The notes under the pieces: model-generated | What the model saw: the letters and a program-made list of their open reading frames with translations, nothing else | What the model was told of the DNA's origin: nothing | Database searches by the model: none | Assembly (NCBI GenBank): GCA_027214385.1 | Contig: JAPVXR010000011.1 | Location: 62,001 to 126,000, forward strand | Length of the DNA: 64,000 nucleotides | Direction: 5' to 3' | Source: Cryomorphaceae bacterium 1068 | Lineage (GTDB): Bacteria > Bacteroidota > Bacteroidia > Flavobacteriales_D > Cryomorphaceae | In this document: positions 43,647 through 52,810 of the stretch, piece after piece | Numbering within the stretch: the stretch's first letter is position 1 | Layout of the letters: every line of letters starts with the position of its first letter | Program-made: the position numbers and the translations under genes

Positions 43647-45989
43647 ATGACTATCGTATTCATCGTAGTATTTCTTTTGGCAGGCATAGCAGTTGGTTTT
43701 TTTGTGTCCAAAGCAAAGGCAGCGAAAGAGCAGAGCTCTGTATTGCAATTCCTGAAGGCCTCCGCTACAGGTCAGATAGCCGATGAAGCTGGAATGCCTG
43801 ATCGGGCTAGAGAAATTGCAATACTGATCAAGTCAACACAGGAAGAAGAGGAGATCGAAAAGTCTACAAGTGATCCTGCAGTCGATGAAAACATTGATAC
43901 TACAATAAAAGAACGACTCAATAATACCCTTATCATCAATGAACTCGGGCAAAAAATCACTTCTTCGCTCGAACTTGAAAACACCTTCGATCACCTACAC
44001 CACACCCTCAACTCCTTAATGGATGCTTCCGCATTGGAATTGGGCGTGTACAATGAAGAGATGGAAAGATGGTCGGTTTTCTCCAATCTGGAAAAGCCTC
44101 ATGTGGGTGAGTACAATAATCACTTTGCAACTTGGGTGCTTAAGAATGACCGTGTGGTTTTCTTGAATGACGCCGAACTTGATTACGGCCGATTTGTGGA
44201 TACGCCTCTGCAATTGAAAGGTGGAGAGATGGCTCAAAGTCTGATGTCGTTTCCCATTTCCATTGATGGAATCGTTCGCGGAACCATTACTATCATCAGC
44301 TTTAGAAAAGACGCTTTCAACGATTACCACAAGGACAGCATCGATCAGCTTCTCGGCTTTCTTTCGGTGGCTTTGCAAAACGCTTTCACTCACGAGCAAC
44401 TCAATCTTTTGAAGATTAGAGCAGAACAGAGCGAAAAACACGAGCAACAGTTCCTGGCAAACATGAGCCACGAAATTCGCACTCCGATGAACGCCGTTTT
44501 GGGAATGACGAATCTCCTTCTCGATACGCCCATGAACGAGAAACAAGTGAAGTACCTCAGGGCTATCAACACCTCTTCGAAGAATCTACTGGTTATTATC
44601 AACGATATTCTCGACCTCAGCAAGCTCGAAGCGGGTAAAATGGAAATCGAACGGATCCCTTTTCGCATAAGAGATGTCATTGAAAATGTGAGTGAAACAA
44701 ACCGATTTAAAGCAGAAGAGAAAGGCTTAAACTTCGAAATAAACATCAGTCCCGACATACCCGATGTAGTAAAAGGCGATCCGACCAGGCTCAATCAAAT
44801 TATCACCAATCTATGTTCCAACGCCATCAAGTTCACCGAAAAAGGACGTATTACCATAAGTGTGGATCAGCCCAAGGATAGCCATTTTATCTCTTTCCGA
44901 GTAATCGATACAGGAATTGGAATTCCCGAAGACAAATTGCACTTGCTCTTCAGCAACTTTAAGCAAGTAGATTCAAGTACGTTTAGAAAGTACGGTGGTA
45001 CAGGGTTGGGACTTTCTATCTCAAAAACACTGATCGAACTGCAAGGTGGAAAGGTAGAAGTGAAAAGTGAATTAGGGAAAGGATCCGAATTCTCAGTGCA
45101 AATTCCATACGAAGTGGGTGATGTGGATGATGTTAAGAGTTTGGATGGCGATAAAAAGTCCGACTACAGCTCATTGACTGGCATGAGAATCCTCATTGCA
45201 GAGGACAACGAGTACAATCAAATTGTGGTAAATGACACTTTGGAATCGTTGATTCCTGATGTACACCTAGACATTGCCGAGAATGGCTTGATTGCTCTGG
45301 AAATGGCAACGACCAATGAGTATGATGCGATTCTTATGGATGCTCAAATGCCCGAAATGGACGGATTGGATTCTACACGTTCGATTCGAAAATTAGCAGA
45401 CTCCGACAAATCTAAAATCCCAATCATAGCCCTAACCGCAAGCGTGCACAAAGCCGATATCGATAAATGTCTGGATGCGGGAATGGACGATTTCGTTCCC
45501 AAGCCTTTTACACGCGATGAACTACTCGGTACGCTGGCCAAATATTATGAAAGTGCGAATCCAAAAACCGAGGTGAAGAAACAATCGGTTCCTGCCAAAG
45601 AAACTCCATCTGAGGTATCAGAGAATGCCATTGTTGCACCTCAAAATGGTATGGTTACACATCTGGAATTCTTGCGCGAATTTGCCGAAGGCGACGAAAC
45701 GAGAATGAGAAAGTACGTGGGTATGTACCTGAAGCTTCTTCCCGGGAATCTGGAGAAGATCGAAGCTGCCACTGCTCAAAATGACAATGAATTGCTCGTA
45801 AAAGTACTGCACTCCATGAGGCCACACCTCAACTATATGGGGATGAAGAAGGCAGCTGAAATTGCAGGGAATATTGAAAGTGCCGTGCGAGAAGAAGCTG
45901 ATCAGTCATTTGTACCTGAGGCGGCACAAACAATTTTAAATCAATGTAAAAAATCTGAAGGCGAACTAAATGAATGGCTTAGCAAATAA
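43647..45989 (+). CDS. Hybrid sensor histidine kinase with GAF, receiver and Hpt domains
   Basis: 780 residues. An N-terminal membrane helix (3-20) is followed by a coiled coil and a GAF-like sensory domain (about 95-250). HisKA has H275 in NMSHEIRTPMNAV. The HATPase has N box NLCSNAIKF, G1 DTGIGIP (421-427) and G2 GGTGLGLS (450-457). The receiver (512-635) has D565 in AILMDAQMPEMDG and Lys in FVPKPF. The Hpt domain (about 665-775) has H722 in VLHSMRPHLNYMG. The full phosphorelay chain is therefore in one protein. It overlaps by 20 bp a stand-alone receiver gene, and a receiver-adenylate cyclase gene follows, so these are likely phosphate acceptors. Its promoter carries the LytTR-type repeats. 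Confidence 0.92.
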   Translation: MTIVFIVVFLLAGIAVGFFVSKAKAAKEQSSVLQFLKASATGQIADEAGMPDRAREIAILIKSTQEEEEIEKSTSDPAVDENIDTTIKERLNNTLIINELGQKITSSLELENTFDHLHHTLNSLMDASALELGVYNEEMERWSVFSNLEKPHVGEYNNHFATWVLKNDRVVFLNDAELDYGRFVDTPLQLKGGEMAQSLMSFPISIDGIVRGTITIISFRKDAFNDYHKDSIDQLLGFLSVALQNAFTHEQLNLLKIRAEQSEKHEQQFLANMSHEIRTPMNAVLGMTNLLLDTPMNEKQVKYLRAINTSSKNLLVIINDILDLSKLEAGKMEIERIPFRIRDVIENVSETNRFKAEEKGLNFEINISPDIPDVVKGDPTRLNQIITNLCSNAIKFTEKGRITISVDQPKDSHFISFRVIDTGIGIPEDKLHLLFSNFKQVDSSTFRKYGGTGLGLSISKTLIELQGGKVEVKSELGKGSEFSVQIPYEVGDVDDVKSLDGDKKSDYSSLTGMRILIAEDNEYNQIVVNDTLESLIPDVHLDIAENGLIALEMATTNEYDAILMDAQMPEMDGLDSTRSIRKLADSDKSKIPIIALTASVHKADIDKCLDAGMDDFVPKPFTRDELLGTLAKYYESANPKTEVKKQSVPAKETPSEVSENAIVAPQNGMVTHLEFLREFAEGDETRMRKYVGMYLKLLPGNLEKIEAATAQNDNELLVKVLHSMRPHLNYMGMKKAAEIAGNIESAVREEADQSFVPEAAQTILNQCKKSEGELNEWLSK

Positions 45990-46383
45990 ATTTACGGGCA
46001 ATCGCACCAAGCGCATCTGCATTGTAGATGATGACGAGATGCTCAGCATGATGCTGGAAGATCATCTCGCCAAAAACCCGTCGTATTTCATAGAAACATT
46101 TCCTACGGGTGAGGATTTTTTAAAAATCTTGGATGAGGAAGAAACCCCTGATGTGATTATCTTGGATTTCAATTTGGATTCAATTCAGCCCGAAGCAATG
46201 AATGGTCTTGAGGTGTTGAAGCAAATTAAATCCTACGATCGAACCATAAAAGTAATCATGTATTCATCTCAAGAACAATACGGCAAAGCTTTACAAACCA
46301 TTTCGACGGGTGCAGTAGAATACATCATCAAGGACGATGGGGCGTTTCAAAAAATTGAAAAAATTTTAAGGGCCTTAAGCTAA
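45970..46383 (+). CDS. Single-domain response regulator
   Basis: 137 residues consisting of a receiver domain only. Acidic residues are in ICIVDDDEM (about 17-24), the predicted phospho-acceptor is D66 in VIILDFNL, then MYSSQ and Lys in YIIKDDG. No output domain, so it works by protein-protein contact or as a phosphate shuttle, like CheY or Spo0F. Its ATG lies inside the last codons of the hybrid kinase (20-bp overlap), indicating coupled translation and a shared pathway. The next gene starts 22 bp after its stop. Confidence 0.88.
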   Translation: MNGLANKFTGNRTKRICIVDDDEMLSMMLEDHLAKNPSYFIETFPTGEDFLKILDEEETPDVIILDFNLDSIQPEAMNGLEVLKQIKSYDRTIKVIMYSSQEQYGKALQTISTGAVEYIIKDDGAFQKIEKILRALS

Positions 46384-46405
46384 AGAGATTGCTCCTACAA
46401 AACCT

Positions 46406-47464
46406 ATGGATAGCCGAGAGTTAAATATATTGATTATTGAAGATGACCCGTTTATCACGATGGTTTATCAAGATCATATGGAAGCTTCAAAAGCTGCTCA
46501 TTTCAAGTGGGATGTATGCACTGACTTGGCATCGGGTATCTCCGCATTGGGTAGTAAGTCGTATGATGTTCTTCTGCTGGATTTAAACCTTCCCGACTCA
46601 GACCACGAAAACACCGTTTCTCGAATACCTGAAATATCAGACCATCTTCCCATTGTGGTGATGACCAGTACCAATGACGAACTACTGGCTCTTAAAACCA
46701 TGAACATGGGTGGGCAGGATTATTTGATTAAAAACAAGCTCGACCCTACGCTATTTATACGGTCGATGCTATATGCCATTGAGCGCCACGAACTGAAACG
46801 AGAACTGAAATCAGCCAAGAAAAAAAGCGACGATTTGTTGTTGAATATTCTTCCGGCAGAAGTTGTGAAAGAAGTCAAAGTAAATGGTTTTGCTGAAGCA
46901 AAAGAATTCGATCAGGCCACTATAATATTTACTGATTTCAAGGGGTTTACAGCGATGAGTGAAAAGGTTAGTCCAAAGCAATTGGTCAAAGACCTTCACG
47001 AATGTTTCTCAGCTTTTGATAGAATTACTTCGGCGTACGGAATAGAAAAAATAAAGACGATTGGAGATGCTTACATGGCGGCTGGCGGATTGCCAACACC
47101 CAATAAAACCCATGCCACCGATATCATTAATGCCGCTTTTGAGATGAGGGATTTTGTAGCCGAAGGCAAAAGGAGAAAAATAGAAAATGGTCTTCCTTAT
47201 TTTGAGATAAGAATTGGCATAAACACGGGGCCGGTAGTGGCCGGTATTGTTGGTCTAAAGAAGTTTCAGTACGACATTTGGGGAGATACCGTCAACACCG
47301 CCAGCCGCATGGAAAGTAGCGGAGAAATAGGTGAGGTGAACATTAGCCGCACAACCTACGACTTGGTGAAAGACAATTTGAATTTCCATTTTGAGTCAAG
47401 AGGCAAGTTAGAGGTCAAGGGAAAGGGGTTGATGGAAATGTGGAGAGTCCATTCAAACAAATGA
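46406..47464 (+). CDS. Receiver-linked class III adenylate cyclase
   Basis: 352 residues. The receiver (5-125) has IIEDDP and D59 in VLLLDLNLP. A coiled linker (about 125-160, including DDLLLNILPAEVVKEVK) couples to the class III cyclase domain (165-350). Metal-binding residues are D177 (IFTDFKGFT) and D221. Adenine-selecting residues are K217 (EKIKTIGDAYM) and D290 (QYDIWGD), which is the adenylate rather than guanylate pattern. The transition-state residues N297 and R301 (VNTASRM) are present. It should make cAMP under phosphorylation control by the adjacent kinase. The convergent GreA-like gene ends only 1 bp beyond its stop, and no terminator was seen. Confidence 0.92.
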   Translation: MDSRELNILIIEDDPFITMVYQDHMEASKAAHFKWDVCTDLASGISALGSKSYDVLLLDLNLPDSDHENTVSRIPEISDHLPIVVMTSTNDELLALKTMNMGGQDYLIKNKLDPTLFIRSMLYAIERHELKRELKSAKKKSDDLLLNILPAEVVKEVKVNGFAEAKEFDQATIIFTDFKGFTAMSEKVSPKQLVKDLHECFSAFDRITSAYGIEKIKTIGDAYMAAGGLPTPNKTHATDIINAAFEMRDFVAEGKRRKIENGLPYFEIRIGINTGPVVAGIVGLKKFQYDIWGDTVNTASRMESSGEIGEVNISRTTYDLVKDNLNFHFESRGKLEVKGKGLMEMWRVHSNK

Positions 47465-47465
47465 G

Positions 47466-47918
47466 TCAGCATATGCTAATCAGAGTGATTTCTTGACCTC
47501 GGAATTCCACGCTCTCATCTCTTCTTTTTCCTAACATGGCCTGACCGATTGGAGATGCAGGGGAGATGACAAAGTAGATCTTGCCATCTAATTCAACCTT
47601 GCCCATGCCCATTGCCATGAAATAAACGCCCGATGTGGTTTCTACCAAACTCCCTGTTTGGACGAATGCTGATTTTTCCGATGGCAGGTGTTTGAGGGAG
47701 TTGGCTTGTTCCTTCAATTCAATCAAGCGTTTGCTCAGATTGTCGAGTTCCGTTTGAGCCATAGCGCGGCCGACGGCGTGTTTATCGCCTGCGGTGCTCT
47801 TCGATTCTGAATTGCGTGATTCCTCCAAGCCTTCGATTTGGACTTGGAGTTCTTTGATTTTCTCGTTGGTATTTTCCAATAAAAACCGAATAAGTTCAAC
47901 TTTGGGTGCAGTGGTCAT
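47466..47918 (-). CDS. GreA/GreB-family protein
   Basis: 150 residues. A long N-terminal helix pair (about 5-75, VELIRFLLENTNEKIKELQV and TELDNLSKRLIELKEQANSL) surrounds the segment SRNSESKSTAGDKHAVGRAM. The C-terminal half (80-150) is an FKBP-like domain with VYFMAMGMG, VISPASPIGQAMLGKRRDE and VEFRGQEITLISI, as in GreA/GreB. It may act at the RNA polymerase secondary channel as a cleavage or inhibitory factor. Bacteroidota homologs of this type are often mislabelled 3-oxoacyl-ACP synthase. It is followed in the same direction by no close gene; the UDG-family gene lies 21 bp upstream and could be cotranscribed. Confidence 0.82.
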   Translation of the reverse strand: MTTAPKVELIRFLLENTNEKIKELQVQIEGLEESRNSESKSTAGDKHAVGRAMAQTELDNLSKRLIELKEQANSLKHLPSEKSAFVQTGSLVETTSGVYFMAMGMGKVELDGKIYFVISPASPIGQAMLGKRRDESVEFRGQEITLISIC

Positions 47919-47939
47919 AGTGTCAATTTGCAGGAATTA

Positions 47940-48512
47940 TTAGTGATTGATGACAGCTTTTATCTTCTCTTGTAATGCGGGCACGACCTCTTTTTCAAAC
48001 CAAGGATTCTTTCGCATCCATATTCCGTTGCGAGGCGACGGGTGGGGGAGTGGAAAGAATTCGGGAAGGTAGTCATTAAAGGTTCTGACCGTTTCGGTGA
48101 GGGTCGATTTTCGATTAGTGCCCAAGTAAGCTTTTTGAGAGTATTGGCCAATGAGCAGCTTCAGCTCCAAGCCATCCAGCGTATCGAATAATTGATCGTG
48201 CCAGGTCGCTGCGCATTCCGGTCGTGGAGGCAGGTCTCCGCCTTTTCCTTTTCCCGGATAGCAAAAGCCCATTGGCGCTATTGAAAATAGATCTTCGTTG
48301 TAAAAAGTAGCTTCATCAACACCTAGCCATTTCCTCAGATTTCTCCCACTAGGATCCATAAAGGCTATACCCGCCTCATGGGCAATCCTACCCGGGGCTT
48401 GACTTACGATGGCAATCTTGCTCTTACTACTCCCGCTTAAGATGGGTTTGGGCCCGAGCGGAAGGTGCTCACAGCAGATGGTGCATTGGCGGATGTCATG
48501 AATTAGGCTCAT
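47940..48512 (-). CDS. Uracil-DNA glycosylase superfamily protein
   Basis: 190 residues. It has the superfamily fold features: IAIVSQAPGRIAHEAGIAF (motif A, with the GxAPG-like loop), NLRKWLGV, SIAPMGFCYPG, LLIGQYSQKAYLG and the C-terminal LPHPSPRN (motif B, HPSPRN). Motif A lacks the catalytic Asp of family 1 enzymes, and the CTIC near the N-terminus is not a full four-Cys iron-sulfur set. It thus matches the uracil-DNA glycosylase-like group frequent in Bacteroidota, whose activity is not established. The role is probably DNA base repair in the cytosol. Confidence 0.83.
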   Translation of the reverse strand: MSLIHDIRQCTICCEHLPLGPKPILSGSSKSKIAIVSQAPGRIAHEAGIAFMDPSGRNLRKWLGVDEATFYNEDLFSIAPMGFCYPGKGKGGDLPPRPECAATWHDQLFDTLDGLELKLLIGQYSQKAYLGTNRKSTLTETVRTFNDYLPEFFPLPHPSPRNGIWMRKNPWFEKEVVPALQEKIKAVINH

Positions 48513-48530
48513 TGCCGCACCAAGAAAAAG

Positions 48531-48559
48531 AAAAAAGCCCGAACTAAACGATTCGAGCT
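48531..48559 (-). terminator. Intrinsic terminator after the Asp-rich lipoprotein gene
   Basis: On the minus strand AGCTCGAA and TTCGGGCT form an 8-bp stem (one T-G pair) with an 8-nt loop, then TTTTTT. It lies about 30 bp past the stop at 48591. Confidence 0.75.
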
Positions 48560-48590
48560 TTGGTCATTTAATGGTTGTTATAAATGATGC

Positions 48591-49172
48591 CTACCAAGGG
48601 AATTCTTCTGCCCAGAAAAATCCCACAACATTGGTTTCTTGACTGGTAAATGCATTGAAAGTGGCGTCAACTTCTCCAATTACAGAATAAACTCCTGCAG
48701 CTGTTGACACGTCTCTTGAAATCTTGATGGTACCCTCTGCGTTTCCGGTGAAAGGTGACCCACTGATTGAGTAGAACTCTGAGAATACTTCGGTCATGCC
48801 TCCGGTATCTTGTAAGTCCAAGCGGAACGGGAACAACGTGTGATCCTTATTAACCGCATCACTGGAAGCAGTATCTTGAGGGATACTGATTCGAAAGAAA
48901 AAAGTAGCCGTATCTGTACTGATCAGAAACTGTCTGTAATAATCCAGATCCAAAAGTTGTCCATCTGCGTCATTTACACTTGTGCCACCTGTACTCACTG
49001 TTGTGCCATCGGGATAAGTAATGTCAAATGTGGAACCTTCAGTCCCACTTACGAAGCTAAAGCCGGTATTTGTGGGTGGGTTAGAAGGCCCGTTGTCATC
49101 ATCGTCGTCATTGCAGCTCACCAATCCAACACACAAAAGCATCATCACAGCCCAAATGAAATTGTTCTTCAT
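48591..49172 (-). CDS. Asp-rich hypothetical lipoprotein
   Basis: 193 residues with signal and lipobox MKNNFIWAVMMLLCVGLVSC, then the acidic linker NDDDDDNGPSNPP. The rest is a beta-rich domain (FSFVSGTEGSTFDITYPDGT, LLDLDYYRQFLIS, ATFFFRISIP, AEGTIKISRDVSTAAGVYSV) that ends in WAEEFPW. It contains no motif I recognise. A surface or outer-membrane location is inferred. It stands alone, with a strong promoter whose -33 element lies in a 16-bp palindrome, and its own terminator. The layout suggests tight regulation by a dimeric DNA-binding protein. Confidence 0.78.
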   Translation of the reverse strand: MKNNFIWAVMMLLCVGLVSCNDDDDDNGPSNPPTNTGFSFVSGTEGSTFDITYPDGTTVSTGGTSVNDADGQLLDLDYYRQFLISTDTATFFFRISIPQDTASSDAVNKDHTLFPFRLDLQDTGGMTEVFSEFYSISGSPFTGNAEGTIKISRDVSTAAGVYSVIGEVDATFNAFTSQETNVVGFFWAEEFPW

Positions 49173-49195
49173 GTTTTATTTTTTTGAATTTTGGA

Positions 49196-49230
49196 CAAAA
49201 CTAAACGCATAGACTCCATTTGCAAATGGA
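49196..49230 (-). promoter_or_regulatory. Promoter with palindromic operator, Asp-rich lipoprotein gene
   Basis: On the minus strand TTTG (49226-49223), a 19-bp spacer and a perfect TAGTTTTG (49203-49196). The -33 element is inside the perfect 16-bp palindrome TCCATTTGCAAATGGA (49215-49230). The coding start is at 49172. Confidence 0.7.
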
Positions 49231-49540
49231 CTAGGTTTAGAGCATGTGCATTACTTTGGTGTATATTTAGTTGTAGAATAATGTTTTAGAGTGATCATGA
49301 GTCAGGTTTAGTGAGGTGGAAATCATGAGAATTAGTGAGGAGCCTTCACCTTTCTCAAAGTGAAGAGTGACTCAGTACAACCAACGTTTATCATTTTTTA
49401 ACCCGAGCCAAATCAATTTATTGTCATGTTTGTTGACTTCTCAACATTGGTGAAAATGCCGGAAAGATAATGGCGGTATTCATCTCAAATGCATTCAAAG
49501 ATGGCGGAGTATCCTCCGTTCAAAAAATAGATACCAAGAA
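49231..49540. other. 310-bp noncoding region with a tandem imperfect repeat
   Basis: No gene seen. ATCATGAG...TTAGTGAGG occurs twice in tandem with a 28-bp offset (copies starting at 49294 and 49322; the second lacks about 2 bases in its middle). The remainder up to the S9 peptidase ATG has no clear TAnnTTTG element. Confidence 0.45.
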
Positions 49541-51385
49541 ATGACAAACTCAGCTCTCTCGGTAATTCCCGAGATTCCGGTAGAAGACTTTTTTAAAAAC
49601 CCCGAGATTTCCGCCTTTCGGATTTCGCCCGATGGGAAATACTACTCGTATTTAGCGCCGTGGAAGAGCAGGATGAACATCTTCGTGAAAGAAGTGGGCA
49701 GCGATGAGGCGAAACGAATTACCGGCCAAACGGATCGCGATATCCAAGATTGTTTTTGGGCCAGTGCAGAACGAATCGTTTACCTTAAAGATGACAACGG
49801 GGATGAGAATTTCTACCTCGTAGCTTTAGATCCCGATGGAAGTGATCTAAAGCCCCTCACGAGAATAGAAGGAGTGCGAACCCAAATCATCGACGATTTG
49901 GAAGAAGACAAGGAACACATGATCGTGGGGCTGAATAAGCGCAACCCGCAGCTTTTTGATCCTTACCGCCTCAATGTGAAAACGGGCAATCTGGAATTGA
50001 TCATGGAGAATCCTGGTAACATTACGGGCTGGATGACCGATCACGACGGCAAGCTCCGCGTGGCCATGACCAGTGATGGGGTGAATACTTCCTTGCTCTA
50101 CCGCGATTCAGAAGATCAGTCTTTCGAAACCATTCTCACCACCAGCTTTAAGGAGACACTCAGCCCTGAGTTTTTCACTTTTGACAACAAGAAACTTTAC
50201 GCAAGTAGTAATTTGGGCCGAGATAAATCGGCCATCGTCGTATTCGATCCCAAAACGGGAAAAGAGGAAAACGTGCTCTACGAAGATCCTGACTTCGATG
50301 TGAGCGGATTGGGCTTTAGCCAAAAAGAGAAAAAGCTCACCGCCGTTTCGTACACGGGCATCAAGCACAAATACCATTTCTTTGACGAGGAGAGGAAAGC
50401 CATGCACGAGAAGTTGCAAAAGGAGTTCCCCGAGATGGAAATTTACTTTGTCTCGAGAAATGATGAAGAGGATAAATTTATCATCAGAACACATAGCGAC
50501 AAGTCACTCGGTGCTTACAGTTTATATGATAAGGCGAATGGTGAACTGACTTTTATTGGCAATACGGCACCCTGGCTTGACGAAAAACATATGGCTTCGG
50601 CGACGCCAATCAAATACCAAAGCCGCGATGGATTGACCATTCACGGTTACCTTACTTTGCCGGCAGGCTACGATATGGATTCGGCTAAAGGCCTGCCCGT
50701 AGTGGTCAATCCACACGGAGGACCATGGGCCAGAGACACATGGGGCTTCAATCCCGAAATTCAGTTGATGGCCAATCGAGGTTTCGCTGTATTGCAAATG
50801 AACTTCCGTGGATCAACGGGATTTGGTCGCAAGTTCTGGGAAGCCTCCTTCCGCGAATGGGGAAAGAAGATGCAAGACGACATCACCGACGGTGTGAACT
50901 GGTTGATAGAAAAAGGTATCGCTGACAAAGACCGCGTGGCTATCTATGGCGCCAGCTATGGCGGGTATGCTACCCTTGCAGGAATGGCCTTTACACCCAG
51001 CATGTACGCTTGTGGAATTGACTACGTAGGCGTGTCGAATCTTTTCACTTTTATGGGAACTATCCCTCCGTATTGGGAGCCGTTTAAAAAGATGATGTAC
51101 GAAATGGTGGGCGATCCTGAAGACGAAAAGGACGCAGAGATGCTCCGCGCAGCTTCCCCTGTTTTTCATGCTGATAAAATCACAGCACCTCTTTTCGTAG
51201 CTCAAGGAGCAAAAGATCCACGCGTAAATGTGGATGAAAGCGATCAGATGGTGGCAGCAATGAAAAAGCGAGGAGTTGAGGTGGAGTATATGGTGAAGGA
51301 GAACGAAGGACACGGCTTCAGAAATGAAGAGAACCGCTTTGAATTTTACAGGGCGATGGAGCACTTTCTCGCGGGGCATTTATAA
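49541..51385 (+). CDS. S9-family prolyl oligopeptidase-type peptidase
   Basis: 614 residues without a signal peptide, so probably cytosolic. Residues 20-345 form a beta-propeller (FRISPDGKYYSYLAP, YLKDDNGDENFYLVALDPDG). Residues 355-614 are the alpha/beta-hydrolase domain with Ser472 in YGASYGGYA, Asp559 in GAKDPRV and His591 in EGHGF; the oxyanion segment is VNPHGGPWARD. The triad is complete. It resembles acylaminoacyl-peptidase/dipeptidyl-peptidase-like S9C members that trim short peptides. It stands alone; the sulfide:quinone oxidoreductase gene begins 126 bp downstream. Confidence 0.9.
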   Translation: MTNSALSVIPEIPVEDFFKNPEISAFRISPDGKYYSYLAPWKSRMNIFVKEVGSDEAKRITGQTDRDIQDCFWASAERIVYLKDDNGDENFYLVALDPDGSDLKPLTRIEGVRTQIIDDLEEDKEHMIVGLNKRNPQLFDPYRLNVKTGNLELIMENPGNITGWMTDHDGKLRVAMTSDGVNTSLLYRDSEDQSFETILTTSFKETLSPEFFTFDNKKLYASSNLGRDKSAIVVFDPKTGKEENVLYEDPDFDVSGLGFSQKEKKLTAVSYTGIKHKYHFFDEERKAMHEKLQKEFPEMEIYFVSRNDEEDKFIIRTHSDKSLGAYSLYDKANGELTFIGNTAPWLDEKHMASATPIKYQSRDGLTIHGYLTLPAGYDMDSAKGLPVVVNPHGGPWARDTWGFNPEIQLMANRGFAVLQMNFRGSTGFGRKFWEASFREWGKKMQDDITDGVNWLIEKGIADKDRVAIYGASYGGYATLAGMAFTPSMYACGIDYVGVSNLFTFMGTIPPYWEPFKKMMYEMVGDPEDEKDAEMLRAASPVFHADKITAPLFVAQGAKDPRVNVDESDQMVAAMKKRGVEVEYMVKENEGHGFRNEENRFEFYRAMEHFLAGHL

Positions 51386-51511
51386 AACGTGACGGAGAAA
51401 GATATCTCTTAATTAGACCTTTTCTAACTCCTTTATTTGCCTCAAGTAACTCAGGTCACATTTTCCTGAATTCTACTCCTTATCTTTAGCTGTTGAATAA
51501 AACCTATCGAG

Positions 51512-52777
51512 ATGAAATCACATTATGAAGTAATTATAGTAGGCGGTGGAACGGGAGGAATAATGACTGCTGCTCAGTTAAAAAGAAAGAGACCCAACAC
51601 TGAGGTAGCTATTATCGAACCGGCAAAAGATCACGTCTATCAGCCGGCGTGGACGCTAGTAGGAGCGGGAACTTTCGATTACGATGCGACAATAAGACCC
51701 GAGAAAGATCAAATTCCGAAGGGGGTAGAGTGGATAAAAGACTTCGCAACGACTTTTGATCCTGAAAACAATAAAGTAAGCACCAAGTCATCCGGAGATT
51801 TCACCTATGATTATTTAGTTCTGACCCCGGGAATTCAAATGGACTTGGACGCCCTTCCAGGTCTGAAAGAAGCACTGGGAAAAGATGGGGTTTGCAGTAA
51901 TTACACAGATCCAAATTATACTTGGGAAGTACTCAAGAAATTTGCTGGAGGAAATGCCGTATTCACGCAACCTGCTACTCCAATAAAGTGCGGTGGTGCA
52001 CCTCAAAAAATCATGTATTTGGCGGAGCACTATTTGCGTAAGAATGGCCTCCGAGATATGTCCAACGTTATATTTGCTACGCCGGGCTCTGTGATTTTCG
52101 GAGTGAAAGAATTTGCGAAAACATTGAATAAGATCATTCTGGAAAGGGATATCATATTCAAGCCTTACTATGCGCCATCGAGGATAGATGGACCGAATAA
52201 GACCATCTACTTTCATTACTCAGAGCCAGGAGAGAATGGCTGTGTGATAAACGAAGGAAATTTGATTAATGAGCGACTCGAAGGTGAAACCGTGATTGCG
52301 ATGCCTTACGATATGCTCCATTTGGCTCCGCCTCAGTCAGCCCCCGATTTCATTAAGGACTCTCCTTTTTCATTTAAAGAAGGTGCGAATAAAGGCTGGA
52401 TGAATGTAGATATAAACACCTTGCAGAACCCTGATTATCCCAATGTATTTGGTTTGGGCGATTCGGCGGCATTGCCCACAGCAAAAACAGGAGCAGCTAT
52501 TCGAAAGCAAGCACCTGTTGTAGTAGGTAATATCATCCATATCATGAACCACGACAGCAAGCCGCAGGAGAAATACGAAGGATATAGTTCCTGTCCATTG
52601 GTAACGGGTTATGGAAAAATGGTATTGGCCGAATTCAAGTATGGAAACGTGCGCGATAGCGATCCATTCCTCAGCAAGTTTGTGGATACTACCAAAGAGC
52701 AATACAGTATGTGGATCCTCAAAAAATACGGACTTCCTTATCTCTATTGGAATCAGATGATGAAGGGGAAAATGTAA
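51512..52777 (+). CDS. sqr: Sulfide:quinone oxidoreductase, type II (SQRDL-like)
   Basis: 421 residues; a flavoprotein that oxidises sulfide and passes electrons to the quinone pool. The FAD-binding motif is VGGGTGG (10-16), with a second flavin segment at VFGLGDSAALPTAKTGAAI (312-330). The two catalytic Cys are C160 in PIKCGGAPQKIMYL and C361 in YSSCPLVTGYGKM, both embedded in the same context as in the mitochondrial-type enzyme. It is a peripheral membrane protein on the cytoplasmic side. The adjacent cytochrome bd oxidase, which is sulfide-resistant in other bacteria, would reoxidise the quinol, so the gene order makes metabolic sense. Confidence 0.9.
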   Translation: MKSHYEVIIVGGGTGGIMTAAQLKRKRPNTEVAIIEPAKDHVYQPAWTLVGAGTFDYDATIRPEKDQIPKGVEWIKDFATTFDPENNKVSTKSSGDFTYDYLVLTPGIQMDLDALPGLKEALGKDGVCSNYTDPNYTWEVLKKFAGGNAVFTQPATPIKCGGAPQKIMYLAEHYLRKNGLRDMSNVIFATPGSVIFGVKEFAKTLNKIILERDIIFKPYYAPSRIDGPNKTIYFHYSEPGENGCVINEGNLINERLEGETVIAMPYDMLHLAPPQSAPDFIKDSPFSFKEGANKGWMNVDINTLQNPDYPNVFGLGDSAALPTAKTGAAIRKQAPVVVGNIIHIMNHDSKPQEKYEGYSSCPLVTGYGKMVLAEFKYGNVRDSDPFLSKFVDTTKEQYSMWILKKYGLPYLYWNQMMKGKM

Positions 52778-52810
52778 TATTCTTTTAAGTTTTTTCTTTC
52801 CCAAAAAACA

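Noticed and set aside
47466-47918. Annotation as 3-oxoacyl-ACP synthase
   Set aside because: The fold features are those of GreA/GreB (coiled coil plus FKBP-like domain); there is no thiolase-fold active site.
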